Shown here piece by piece: positions 34,428-42,892 of a stretch of 64,000 nucleotides of DNA. The notes beneath the pieces were generated by a model. The model saw only the letters and a list, made by a program, of their open reading frames with translations. It was not told where the DNA came from and did no database searches. The stretch covers positions 60,324 through 124,323 of the forward strand of contig CAYUET010000007.1 in the NCBI GenBank assembly GCA_964443875.1. The letters are read 5' to 3'. Made by a program: the position numbers and the translations under genes. Position 1 is the stretch's first letter. Each line of letters begins with the position of its first letter. The DNA is from CAYUET01 sp964443875. Lineage in GTDB: Bacteria > Auribacterota > JAFGBW01.

Positions 34428-34646
34428 AATGAATATAAAATTATCATTAGACGAAATCAAGAAATATTCCCAATAAAAAAACCTTGTTCACAGTAAGATT
34501 TATAAAACATTAAACATCCCGAGGCATTCAATTATAACTTGTTCATTCACGGATAACACTTTATTATGAAATAATCATTTGAAGACAAGCACTTTTTTCT
34601 TTCTGATCATTTTTAAACAGTCAAAAAAATAAAAAGGAGAAGGAAA

Positions 34647-35189
34647 ATGAAATGGAAAACAAGTGATGGAGGCTGGAATCCTTATCTGGCTGGAACTCTG
34701 CTTGGGCTTTTGGCAATTGCTTCGGTTTATGCCACAACCGTTTTTCTGGGAAAAACAAATTATCTCGGTGCCTCAACCACTTTTGTCCGTGCTGCCGGAC
34801 TTCTCGAACGCACTGTTGCCGCTGAACACGTCAGCGCAAATGAATACTATTCAAAAGAAAAAGTCCGTGTGGACTGGCAGTTCATGCTGGTGTTCGGGAT
34901 CTTTTTCGGGGCTTTGCTTTCGTCTCTTTGGGACAAAAGCTTTAAACTGGAGGGAGTACCCCCTACCTGGAAGGAACGCTTTGGCCCCTCCATCTGGAAA
35001 AGGGCTTGCGGCGCTTTTTTTGGAGGCATTGTGGCCATGCTTGGCGCACGAATGGCAGACGGCTGCCCGAGTGGTCACGGGCTTAGCGGAATGATGCAGC
35101 TTTCAGCAAGTTCTTTTGCTGCCCTTATTTTCTTCTTTGGAGTTGGCGTTGTCGTTGCCCATTATGTTTACAAAAGGAGGATCTCATGA
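34647..35189 (+). CDS. YeeE/YedE-family sulfur transporter, first half
   Basis: A 180-residue polytopic membrane protein. The conserved motif GARMADGCPSGHGLSGMMQLSASSF, with a cysteine central to the family (thiosulfate uptake in YeeE/TsuA), lies near residues 130-155. In many bacteria the YeeE/YedE protein is split into two half-length polypeptides, as here. Thiosulfate or another sulfur species is the likely substrate, which suits a region rich in sulfur-handling genes. It overlaps its partner by 4 bases. Confidence 0.9.
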   Translation: MKWKTSDGGWNPYLAGTLLGLLAIASVYATTVFLGKTNYLGASTTFVRAAGLLERTVAAEHVSANEYYSKEKVRVDWQFMLVFGIFFGALLSSLWDKSFKLEGVPPTWKERFGPSIWKRACGAFFGGIVAMLGARMADGCPSGHGLSGMMQLSASSFAALIFFFGVGVVVAHYVYKRRIS

Positions 35190-35716
35190 ACACTGAACAA
35201 ACACTGGGACTTCTCACAGGAATTCTTTTCGGTTTTCTGCTTCAAAAAGCCAGAGTTTTACGCTTCGACAAGCAGGTTGGCGCTATGCTGCTCAAGGATA
35301 TGACTATTTTTAAATTCATGCTTTCAGCCATTCTTGTCGGAATGGTGGGGATTCAGCTTCTGGCAGGGCTTGAAATGATCAAGCTGGGGCATAAACCAAT
35401 GAACGCAGGGGCTATTCTTTTAGGCGGATCTCTTTTCGGGCTGGGCTGGGCCATCATGGGCTTCTGCCCGGGAACCTCCATTGGCGCAATAGGAGAAGGC
35501 CGGTGGCATGCCCTTTTCGCAGTTGCAGGCATGATCGCGGGGGCCGCTCTTTATGCGGAGTTGTATCCTTTCCTAAAATCGACAGTCCTGGCTTTTAAGG
35601 ATTTTGGAAAAATCGGCCTTGTTGAAACCACGGGGTTAAATGCAGGATTAATCGTTACGCTATTCTGGGCAGCAGTGATTCTCTTGTTTTTCTGGTTTGA
35701 AAAGAAAAAACTTTGA
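35186..35716 (+). CDS. YeeE/YedE-family sulfur transporter, second half
   Basis: A 176-residue partner of the previous protein. GWAIMGFCPGTSIGAIGEG near 93-111 is the second Cys-containing family motif, in a segment between hydrophobic helices. With its neighbour it provides the two inverted repeats of a full YeeE channel. Coupled translation (ATGA overlap) ensures equal amounts. A terminator follows the stop by 13 bases. Confidence 0.9.
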   Translation: MNTEQTLGLLTGILFGFLLQKARVLRFDKQVGAMLLKDMTIFKFMLSAILVGMVGIQLLAGLEMIKLGHKPMNAGAILLGGSLFGLGWAIMGFCPGTSIGAIGEGRWHALFAVAGMIAGAALYAELYPFLKSTVLAFKDFGKIGLVETTGLNAGLIVTLFWAAVILLFFWFEKKKL

Positions 35717-35729
35717 TTCCATATTTTCC

Positions 35730-35758
35730 GGGGCACATTTCCAAGGTGCCCCTTTTTT
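35730..35758 (+). terminator. Rho-independent terminator of the YeeE pair
   Basis: Stem GGGGCAC / GTGCCCC (35730-35736 and 35746-35752) with a T6 run at 35753-35758, directly after the transporter genes. Confidence 0.85.
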
Positions 35759-35919
35759 GGGTCAAACAAACCACCCCTCACTACGCTGAGATTTACAAAC
35801 CTCACTTTAATTAAACTCTTTAAAATTAATTATAAGTAAACGATTAATTTTTTGTTGACCAACACAACCCGTTGTGCTTATTTACTCCACATACTACAAC
35901 ATGTAGTAAAACTTTGCTT

Positions 35920-36064
35920 TTCACAATTGTGAAATGAAAAGGGAATTTGGTGAAAATCCAAAACGGCCCCGCCGCTGTAAAAGGGCGAAAATGCAAAAGC
36001 CACTGAGTAATCGGGAAGGCGCATGAGTAGATCCCCTTGAGTCAGAAGACCTGGCAGAGTTAAT
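35920..36064 (+). promoter_or_regulatory. Cobalamin riboswitch upstream of nrdD operon
   Basis: Conserved elements in order: AAAAGGGAA and GGTGAAAATCC (near 35937-35960), GCCCCGCCGCTGTAA (about 35965-35979), and the B12 box AGTCAGAAGACCTGGC (about 36041-36056). The region is preceded by the terminator of the YeeE pair and followed by the nrdD start. B12 switches normally repress when adenosylcobalamin is present. Confidence 0.93.
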
Positions 36065-36199
36065 ATGTTTCAAACCAGGCTCTCGAGGGAGGGGCTTAAA
36101 AGATCATGATCCGAAATTCTCTGTTCTTATTTACTGACAGCAGATTTCTTCCGTCTTTCCTCCTATCCGCGGGCAAAACCAGAATAATCCGGAGGGAAT

Positions 36200-38359
36200 A
36201 TGGAAACATCGGTCTTCGCTGAAGAAAACGAAAAACAGGGCTCAGGCACACACCGTCTTTTTGAATCCATCAAAAAAAGAAACGGGCAGACGGTTCCCTT
36301 TAATGCCCATAAAATCCAGCAGGCACTGGCCAAAGCAGGCGAAGCTACAGGAGAATTCAGCCCGGAGACGGCAAAGCAGCTCACCTTTAAAGCGCTCTGC
36401 CTCGCCCAGAATATCCTGAATAAACCCATTCCCCATGTCGAAGAAATCCAGGATCTTGTTGAAGAAGTCCTTCTTTCCTCTTCTTATAAAAAAACGGCTA
36501 AAAGCTATATCCTCTACCGTGACCAGCATTCAAGAATGCGTGAAATATCAGATAAATCCGACATCAGCCGTATCAACAGCTATGTGGATAACCTGGACTG
36601 GCAGGTGAATGAAAACAGCAACATGGCCTTTTCCCTTCAGGGACTTAATAATTACATTTCCGGTGAAGTCACAAAAACTTACTGGCTGAATAAAATTTAT
36701 CCTGAGGAAATCCGGCAGGCCCATAAAAGCGGCGATTTTCATATCCATGATTTGGGGCTCCTTTCGGTTTACTGCGTAGGATGGGATCTTAAAGACCTCC
36801 TGGCTTCCGGGTTCAGGGGTGTTTATGGTAAATCCGAAAGTCTTCCGGCGCGGCATTTCCGTTCCGCTTTAGGACAAATCGTCAATTTCTTTTACACCCT
36901 TCAGGGAGAAGCGGCAGGCGCTCAGGCCTTTTCAAATTTTGATACCTACCTTGCCCCATTTATACGTTATGACAACTTAAGCTATGAACAGGTCAAACAG
37001 TCTCTACAGGAGTTTATTTTTAATCTGAACGTTCCCACCCGGGTCGGATTTCAAACCCCCTTCACCAATGTCACTCTTGATCTGCAGCCGCCTGATCACT
37101 TAAAAAATGAAGCCGTGGTCATCGGCGGAGAAGTCATGCCTCAAAACTACAGCGAATTCCAGCACGAAATGAATCTTTTCAACAGGGCGTTCCTCGAAGT
37201 TCTCACCGAAGGGGATGCGCGCGGAAGAGTTTTCTCATTCCCCATACCGACCTACAACATTACCAAAGACTTCAACTGGAAAGACCCGACCCTTCTTCCC
37301 CTGTGGGAGGTGACTGCAAAATACGGAATTCCCTATTTTGCAAATTTCGTCAATTCCGACATGAAACCCGAAGATACCCGCTCCATGTGCTGCCGGCTGC
37401 GCCTTGATTTAAGAAAACTGGATAAAAAGGGGGGAGGGCTTTTCGGCTCCAACCCGCTTACCGGGTCCATCGGAGTTGTCACCATCAACATGCCGCGCAT
37501 CGCCCATCTTTCAGAAAATGAAGAGGAATTTCTGATCCGTCTTGAATCCCTTATGGGAAAAGCAAAAACAAGCCTCGAGATCAAACGGAAGATGCTTGAA
37601 AAATTCACAGATAAAAACCTTTATCCCTACACCCGTTTTTATCTGCGACAGATTAAAATGCGGGACAACCAATACTGGAAGAACCATTTCTCAACCATCG
37701 GGCTCATTGGAATGAATGAGGCCTGTCTGAACCTTCTGGGAAAAGACATTGGCACAGAGGAAGGGATGGCCTTTTCCTGCAGAGTACTGGATTTCATGAG
37801 GGATAAGCTCAAAGAGTTCCAGAATGAAACCGGCAACAACTACAACCTTGAAGCCACCCCTGCGGAAGGGACTTCTTACAGGCTGGCAAAACTGGACAAG
37901 GAAAAATATACGGAAATATCTCTGCCCGGAGAAACATCCTCTTCTGAAGAAAAAAAAGAAAGTTTTCCCTTTTATACTAATTCCACACAGCTTCCTGTCG
38001 ATTACACCGACGATATTTTCATGGTTCTTGAAAAACAGGATCCTCTTCAAAAGCGGTATACCGGAGGAACAGTGCTTCACACCTATCTTGGAGAAGCGGC
38101 ATCAGACCCCTATGCGGTCAGAGAATTCATTAAAAAAGTATGCACTCTTTATGCCCTCCCCTATTTCACCTTAACTCCCTCTTTTTCAATCTGTCCTGAA
38201 CACGGATATCTGAAAGGTGAAATTGCCCGATGTCCTGAATGCGGGGAGAAAACCGAAATCTATTCCCGGGTCGTCGGATACATCCGGCCGCTTGAACAAT
38301 GGAATCGAGGCAAACTCAGTGAGTTCAGACTCCGGAAAAAATACAGTCTGTTTTCATGA
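36200..38359 (+). CDS. nrdD: Anaerobic (class III) ribonucleoside-triphosphate reductase
   Basis: A 719-residue glycyl-radical enzyme reducing ribonucleoside triphosphates without oxygen or B12. An ATP-cone (RNGQTVPFNAHKIQQAL, residues 27-100) is followed by the catalytic barrel with RSMCCRL (Cys), a zinc site CPEHGY...CPECGEKTE near the end, and the glycyl-radical loop RVVGYIRPLEQWNRGK. The start follows a GGAGGG site. It is behind a cobalamin riboswitch and overlaps nrdG by 4 bases. Thus it is expected to be made when B12 is short. Confidence 0.96.
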   Translation: METSVFAEENEKQGSGTHRLFESIKKRNGQTVPFNAHKIQQALAKAGEATGEFSPETAKQLTFKALCLAQNILNKPIPHVEEIQDLVEEVLLSSSYKKTAKSYILYRDQHSRMREISDKSDISRINSYVDNLDWQVNENSNMAFSLQGLNNYISGEVTKTYWLNKIYPEEIRQAHKSGDFHIHDLGLLSVYCVGWDLKDLLASGFRGVYGKSESLPARHFRSALGQIVNFFYTLQGEAAGAQAFSNFDTYLAPFIRYDNLSYEQVKQSLQEFIFNLNVPTRVGFQTPFTNVTLDLQPPDHLKNEAVVIGGEVMPQNYSEFQHEMNLFNRAFLEVLTEGDARGRVFSFPIPTYNITKDFNWKDPTLLPLWEVTAKYGIPYFANFVNSDMKPEDTRSMCCRLRLDLRKLDKKGGGLFGSNPLTGSIGVVTINMPRIAHLSENEEEFLIRLESLMGKAKTSLEIKRKMLEKFTDKNLYPYTRFYLRQIKMRDNQYWKNHFSTIGLIGMNEACLNLLGKDIGTEEGMAFSCRVLDFMRDKLKEFQNETGNNYNLEATPAEGTSYRLAKLDKEKYTEISLPGETSSSEEKKESFPFYTNSTQLPVDYTDDIFMVLEKQDPLQKRYTGGTVLHTYLGEAASDPYAVREFIKKVCTLYALPYFTLTPSFSICPEHGYLKGEIARCPECGEKTEIYSRVVGYIRPLEQWNRGKLSEFRLRKKYSLFS

Positions 38360-38955
38360 AAATTTCGGGTTTTCTCAAACAGAGTTTAAGTGATTATCCG
38401 GGCTGTGTGGGGGCAGTTGTCTTTACTCAGGGATGTAACTTCAACTGTCCCTTCTGCCATAACCGCTGGCTGATTCCCAACGACTCCTCAAAGGAATATC
38501 TCTCCCCCAGGGAAATAATAACACTGCTCAAAGATCGTAAAAAATTCATTGACGGTGTTGTTATTTCCGGAGGGGAACCCACACTCCAAAATGGGCTTGA
38601 AGACTTTATACGTGAGCTAAAATCCATGCGATACCGAATAAAACTGGACACTAACGGAAGCCGTCCTGAAGTGATCCAAAACCTTATGCAAAAAAATCTG
38701 CTGGATTACATTGCCATGGATATCAAAGCCCCCTTCAGTAAATATCCTTTTCTGGCAGGGACCGACTGCGATTTACCCTCCATCCAGAATAGCATAGGAA
38801 TGATCTCTCAAAGTGGAATCTCTCATCATTTCAGAACCACCTTTTATAAAAAGCTTCTTTCCTCTGAAGACCTGGAAATAATAAAAGCTTTTCTTCCCTC
38901 TTCCTCAAAATATGTCATTCAGCCTTTTAAAAAACCTCTTGAAATAAACAATTAA
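38356..38955 (+). CDS. nrdG: NrdD-activating radical-SAM enzyme
   Basis: A 199-residue activase that installs the glycyl radical of NrdD using SAM and a 4Fe-4S cluster. The motif C27-x3-C31-x2-C34 is in VFTQGCNFNCPFC, followed by SGGEPTLQNGLEDFI as the SAM-binding part. It belongs to the NrdG2-type (archaeal/thermophile-like) group, with 'ISGFLKQSLSDYPGCVGAVVF' at the start. Coupled to nrdD by the ATGA overlap. Confidence 0.93.
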   Translation: MKISGFLKQSLSDYPGCVGAVVFTQGCNFNCPFCHNRWLIPNDSSKEYLSPREIITLLKDRKKFIDGVVISGGEPTLQNGLEDFIRELKSMRYRIKLDTNGSRPEVIQNLMQKNLLDYIAMDIKAPFSKYPFLAGTDCDLPSIQNSIGMISQSGISHHFRTTFYKKLLSSEDLEIIKAFLPSSSKYVIQPFKKPLEINN

Positions 38956-39028
38956 ATCAACTTCCGGTTGAATGCGTTCAATAATAGCGTTGTTGAAATT
39001 TACAAGAATAATTCGGTTTAATGATTAT

Positions 39029-39757
39029 ATGAGCTTTGGACAAAAACTTAAAGAAATCCGGTTAAAATTCAATTTAAAACAAACCGATTTTGCCAACAGC
39101 CTGAGGGTAACTCCCCAGGCGGTTTCCAAATGGGAACGGGATGAAAACTTTCCGGATATTCCACTCCTTAAAAAAATCGCCTCCCTTTTTAATATATCCA
39201 TTGATTTTCTTTTAGGGCTTTACGAATCAGAAAATGAAATATTCAAGGCAACGATTTTCTGCACCGGGCTTCAGAATTACGCCCTGAAAGCAGCTTCGAT
39301 ATCCCCGAAAGAGCTGGCAGAGGGAATGAATGTCTGTTTTTATCATATGACGGAAATTCTTCTGAAAGAAGGAGGAATTCCGGTCAAATATACCGGGGAT
39401 GGTTTTTTAGCCTTCTTTTCAGGGCTGGACCATGCAGACCGGGCTTTGAAAGCAGCCTTAAAAATACAAAAAAATGTGGAGATACAACAGATTGCCATTC
39501 TTCTGCATAGCGGACAGCTCTATCTTGGACAAATTGGGCATCCTGACTATGCCTCCAAAGACATCTATGGAGACTCGGTCAATCAGGCCTTTCTTGTCAG
39601 GGATGAATTCATCAAAGCGCATCATACAGGAATCGGGTGTACCGGCGCTTTCGTGAAAGATGTCAAAAAGAACCAAAAATTCACACTCAACACCACATTA
39701 AATATCCCTTTTTTAAAAAAAAGGATGGCTGTCTATCAACCGAATCAGAAAACCTGA
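39029..39757 (+). CDS. XRE-family regulator fused to a cyclase-like domain
   Basis: A 242-residue fusion. Residues about 1-55 form an XRE helix-turn-helix (FGQKLKEIRLKFNLKQTDFANSLRVTPQAVSKWE). Residues about 68-230 fit the class III nucleotidyl cyclase fold, with KYTGDGFLAFFSG as its central motif, but the first metal-binding Asp of the usual 'F.D...FT' strand is absent (ATIFCTGLQNYA). The cyclase part is therefore likely a ligand sensor without catalysis. I start at ATG 39029 over 38972 because residues before it do not resemble the HTH. It is 73 bases after nrdG and 43 before metE. Confidence 0.75.
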   Translation: MSFGQKLKEIRLKFNLKQTDFANSLRVTPQAVSKWERDENFPDIPLLKKIASLFNISIDFLLGLYESENEIFKATIFCTGLQNYALKAASISPKELAEGMNVCFYHMTEILLKEGGIPVKYTGDGFLAFFSGLDHADRALKAALKIQKNVEIQQIAILLHSGQLYLGQIGHPDYASKDIYGDSVNQAFLVRDEFIKAHHTGIGCTGAFVKDVKKNQKFTLNTTLNIPFLKKRMAVYQPNQKT

Positions 39758-39800
39758 AAAGCACGCCTTCAAATTCGAATAAACAAATAAGGAAAAACAT

Positions 39801-41951
39801 ATGAAAACCTATGCCTACGGATTCCCAAGACTTGGCAAAAACAGAGAATTCAAAAAAAACACAGAAGACTACTGGAAAGAAAAAATCACACAGAACATTC
39901 TGTTTTCGGAACTTGATAAAATTCAAAACGAAAATAAAACCCGCTATAAATCGCGGGTTGATTATTTTCCTGACGGAGAAATGACACTTTATGATCCAAT
40001 GCTGGATATGGCTGTTCTATTCGGGCTTTACAAGCCTTCAAGCCTTCACGAATACTACAATTTATGCAGAGGCCCTAATGCTCTTGAAATGACCAAATGG
40101 TTTAACACAAATTATCATTACCTGGTTACGGATTTCAAAACACTGCCTTCTTCTGACTTTCAGCTTAACCTCAATCATTTTTCTCTTCGTTTCCGAAAAA
40201 GCAATTTTCCATCTTTCATAGGCCCCTTTACCTTTCTTAAACTTTCGAAAGGAATTGAACCTGACCAATTCAGAAGCCTCTTCTTATCTCTCATGTCCTG
40301 CTATAAACAATTATTTTCGAATTTCAAACAAGTTCATATTGAAGAACCGGCTTTTGTTCTGGATCTGTCCGAAGAAGAAATCAATCTGATTTCAGAGGGA
40401 TATCAGTCTCTTTCCGGAATTAAAACATGGACATCTCTTGTCACCTATTATGAATCCGTTGACTGGATAAAAAAACTTCTATCGTTTCCGGTTTCTGAAA
40501 TTGGTTTGGATTTAATCCGTGGAAAAGAAAACTATGACTATATTCTGAAAAATGGTTTTCCGGAGGATAAAATTCTTATTGCGGGGTTGGTGGATGGACG
40601 GAATATATGGAAAAACAATCTCGCTGATTCCCTTGGCAAACTGAAAAATCTTTCAAAGACGGTTAAAAATCTGGCTGTTTCCAATGCAGCTCCCCTTTTC
40701 CATTTACCTGTTTCTCTGGAAGGGGAAAACAGCATGCTCTGGGAAGTTAAAAGAAAGCTTTCATTTGCTTCAGAAAAACTCAATGAAATTCATGAACTTG
40801 CCAGGGCTTTTAAAGGAGGAGAACAGCCTGAAACCAAAGATTCTAAAGGGAAAAATTATAAAGACACTTCCGTTAAAAAACGGATCTCGGAGCTGAAAGA
40901 AAATGATTTCACAAAATCCGTCTCTTTTCAGCAAAGAAAAAAAATTCACGATTCTATTTTAAAACTCCCGGCTTTCCCAACAACTACCATAGGAAGTTTT
41001 CCCCAGACAGATCTTGTTCGAAAAAATCGTTCCGCCTTTAATCAGGGAAAAATTTCAGGGCAGGAATATGAAACATATATTTTCACCCAGATAGATCATC
41101 TTATCGAATTTCAGGAATCACTTAATTTGGATGTCTTTGTTCACGGGGAATTTGAGCGCACGGACATGGTTGAATTCTTTGCGCAAAAACTTTCAGGAAT
41201 AGAAACAACAACATCTGGCTGGATCATTTCCTATGGAACAAGAACCTACAGGCCACCCATTATTTTCAGCGATGTCAGCCGCCCTTCTCCAATGACACTC
41301 AAAGAAATTCTCTATGCCCAGTCAAAGACTAAAAAACCAGTCAAAGGAATGCTTACCGGGGCCGTAACCCTCATTGCCTGGAGTTTCTGCAGGGAAGATA
41401 TCCCTGTTGAAGAGGTTGCCTATCAATTTTCCCTGTGCCTGAAAGACGAAATCATGGATTATGAAAAAAATGGAATTAAAATCGTTCAGGTGGATGAAGC
41501 GGCTTTCCGTGAAAAAGCGCCAATTAAAAAAAACAAATGGCCGGATTATTTTTATTGGGCTGTCCGCTCATTTAACCTTGCTACCAATACCCTGCCATCC
41601 ACTCAGATTCATACCCATATGTGCTACTCGGAATTCGGAGAAATTATCCGATACATTGACCAGATGGATTTTGATGTCATATCCATTGAAGTCTCAAGAA
41701 GCAAAGGGGATATTCTTTCATCTTTTGAAGATATTGACTTTAAACGTCAGATTGGCCTGGGTGTCTGGGATATCCACTCACCGTCCGTTCCTTCAGTTGA
41801 AAAAATGATGGATATTGTCAGACGTTCATTACAGAAAATTTCAAAAGAGAATTTCTGGCTCAATCCGGACTGCGGTCTTAAAACACGCCAATGGCCGGAA
41901 GTCAAAGAAGCCTTGACGAATATGATGAACACGGCAAAGGCGCTTAGATGA
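39801..41951 (+). CDS. metE: Cobalamin-independent methionine synthase
   Basis: A 716-residue enzyme transferring methyl from 5-methyl-THF(Glu3) to homocysteine without B12. Length is slightly below the usual 750. Both halves are present: N-terminal (YGFPRLGKNREFKK) and C-terminal (TTTIGSFPQTDLVRKNR, DVFVHGEFERTDMVEFFA). Zinc ligands: His and Cys in HTHMCYSEFGE, Glu in the following strand and Cys in LNPDCGLKTRQW. It is followed by metF with a 4-base overlap and lies in the nrdD operon. No SAM riboswitch was seen before it. Confidence 0.96.
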   Translation: MKTYAYGFPRLGKNREFKKNTEDYWKEKITQNILFSELDKIQNENKTRYKSRVDYFPDGEMTLYDPMLDMAVLFGLYKPSSLHEYYNLCRGPNALEMTKWFNTNYHYLVTDFKTLPSSDFQLNLNHFSLRFRKSNFPSFIGPFTFLKLSKGIEPDQFRSLFLSLMSCYKQLFSNFKQVHIEEPAFVLDLSEEEINLISEGYQSLSGIKTWTSLVTYYESVDWIKKLLSFPVSEIGLDLIRGKENYDYILKNGFPEDKILIAGLVDGRNIWKNNLADSLGKLKNLSKTVKNLAVSNAAPLFHLPVSLEGENSMLWEVKRKLSFASEKLNEIHELARAFKGGEQPETKDSKGKNYKDTSVKKRISELKENDFTKSVSFQQRKKIHDSILKLPAFPTTTIGSFPQTDLVRKNRSAFNQGKISGQEYETYIFTQIDHLIEFQESLNLDVFVHGEFERTDMVEFFAQKLSGIETTTSGWIISYGTRTYRPPIIFSDVSRPSPMTLKEILYAQSKTKKPVKGMLTGAVTLIAWSFCREDIPVEEVAYQFSLCLKDEIMDYEKNGIKIVQVDEAAFREKAPIKKNKWPDYFYWAVRSFNLATNTLPSTQIHTHMCYSEFGEIIRYIDQMDFDVISIEVSRSKGDILSSFEDIDFKRQIGLGVWDIHSPSVPSVEKMMDIVRRSLQKISKENFWLNPDCGLKTRQWPEVKEALTNMMNTAKALR

Positions 41952-42892
41952 AAAAGTTGACGGACTCTCATTTGCTGACGGATATTTTTCAAAAAAAGAA
42001 AAAGACATTCTCCTTTGAGGTCTTCCCTGCCAAAACAATAAACGGCCATCTACGTCTGATGGAAACAATCAGAGAATTATGCATGCTTCAGCCTGATTTC
42101 ATTTCCTGTACCTATGGTGCTGGAGGTGGAACCCGGGAAAGGACATTTGACGTTGTAGAGCATATCCAGAATATCTACGCTATTCCTGCTATGGCCCATC
42201 TGACCTGTATCGGGCATAGCCGTTCAGAAATAGAAAAAATTCTGTCGGATTTTAAAAAAAGAGGGATAGTCAATATTCTTGCTCTGCGGGGAGATCCCCC
42301 CGTGGAGGAGAGAGAGCTCCCTTCGGATTCTTTTATATACAGCAGCGACCTTGTAGCACTGATACGAAAAAAAGAAAATGAAAAAATCTCAATAGCTGTC
42401 GCAGGCTTTCCAGAAAAGCACCTTGAATCTTCGGATATGAATTCCGACATTAATCATCTGAAAGGAAAAATCAATGCGGGTGCTGATTTTATAATCACCC
42501 AGCTCTTTTTTGATAACAGCTTGTATTTTGATTATGCCGCGAAACTAAAAAGAAAGGGGATTGAGGTCCGAGTCATCCCCGGAATATTACCAATAACAGA
42601 TTACCCGGCGCTGAAGCGATTCTGTAACCGCTGCGGGACAAAAATTCCGCATGCCATTAAAGAAATATTCGAGCCCTTGTCCGGGAATCCTGATGAAACA
42701 TCAAAACAGGGTATAGCGTTTGCTGTGAAGCAATCTCAGGAATTATTATCCGGAGGAGCCCCGGGGATTCACTTTTATACCCTTAATAAAGCGGACATCA
42801 CAACAACCCTCTGGAATGAGCTCTTTTCAGACAAAATGCTCAGGCTTGGAGTTCATGAAAAAACAAAAACTCTCAGCTATGCCGCTTTTTGA
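41948..42892 (+). CDS. metF: Methylenetetrahydrofolate reductase
   Basis: A 314-residue FAD enzyme making 5-methyl-THF, the substrate of MetE. 'FEVFPAKTI', 'CTYGAGGGTRERT', 'HLTCIG', 'NILALRGDPP' and 'GADFIITQLFFD' are the family blocks. It overlaps metE by 4 bases, so both are translationally coupled. The tail overlaps the convergent ABC-GDPD gene by 16 bases. Confidence 0.95.
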   Translation: MKKLTDSHLLTDIFQKKKKTFSFEVFPAKTINGHLRLMETIRELCMLQPDFISCTYGAGGGTRERTFDVVEHIQNIYAIPAMAHLTCIGHSRSEIEKILSDFKKRGIVNILALRGDPPVEERELPSDSFIYSSDLVALIRKKENEKISIAVAGFPEKHLESSDMNSDINHLKGKINAGADFIITQLFFDNSLYFDYAAKLKRKGIEVRVIPGILPITDYPALKRFCNRCGTKIPHAIKEIFEPLSGNPDETSKQGIAFAVKQSQELLSGGAPGIHFYTLNKADITTTLWNELFSDKMLRLGVHEKTKTLSYAAF

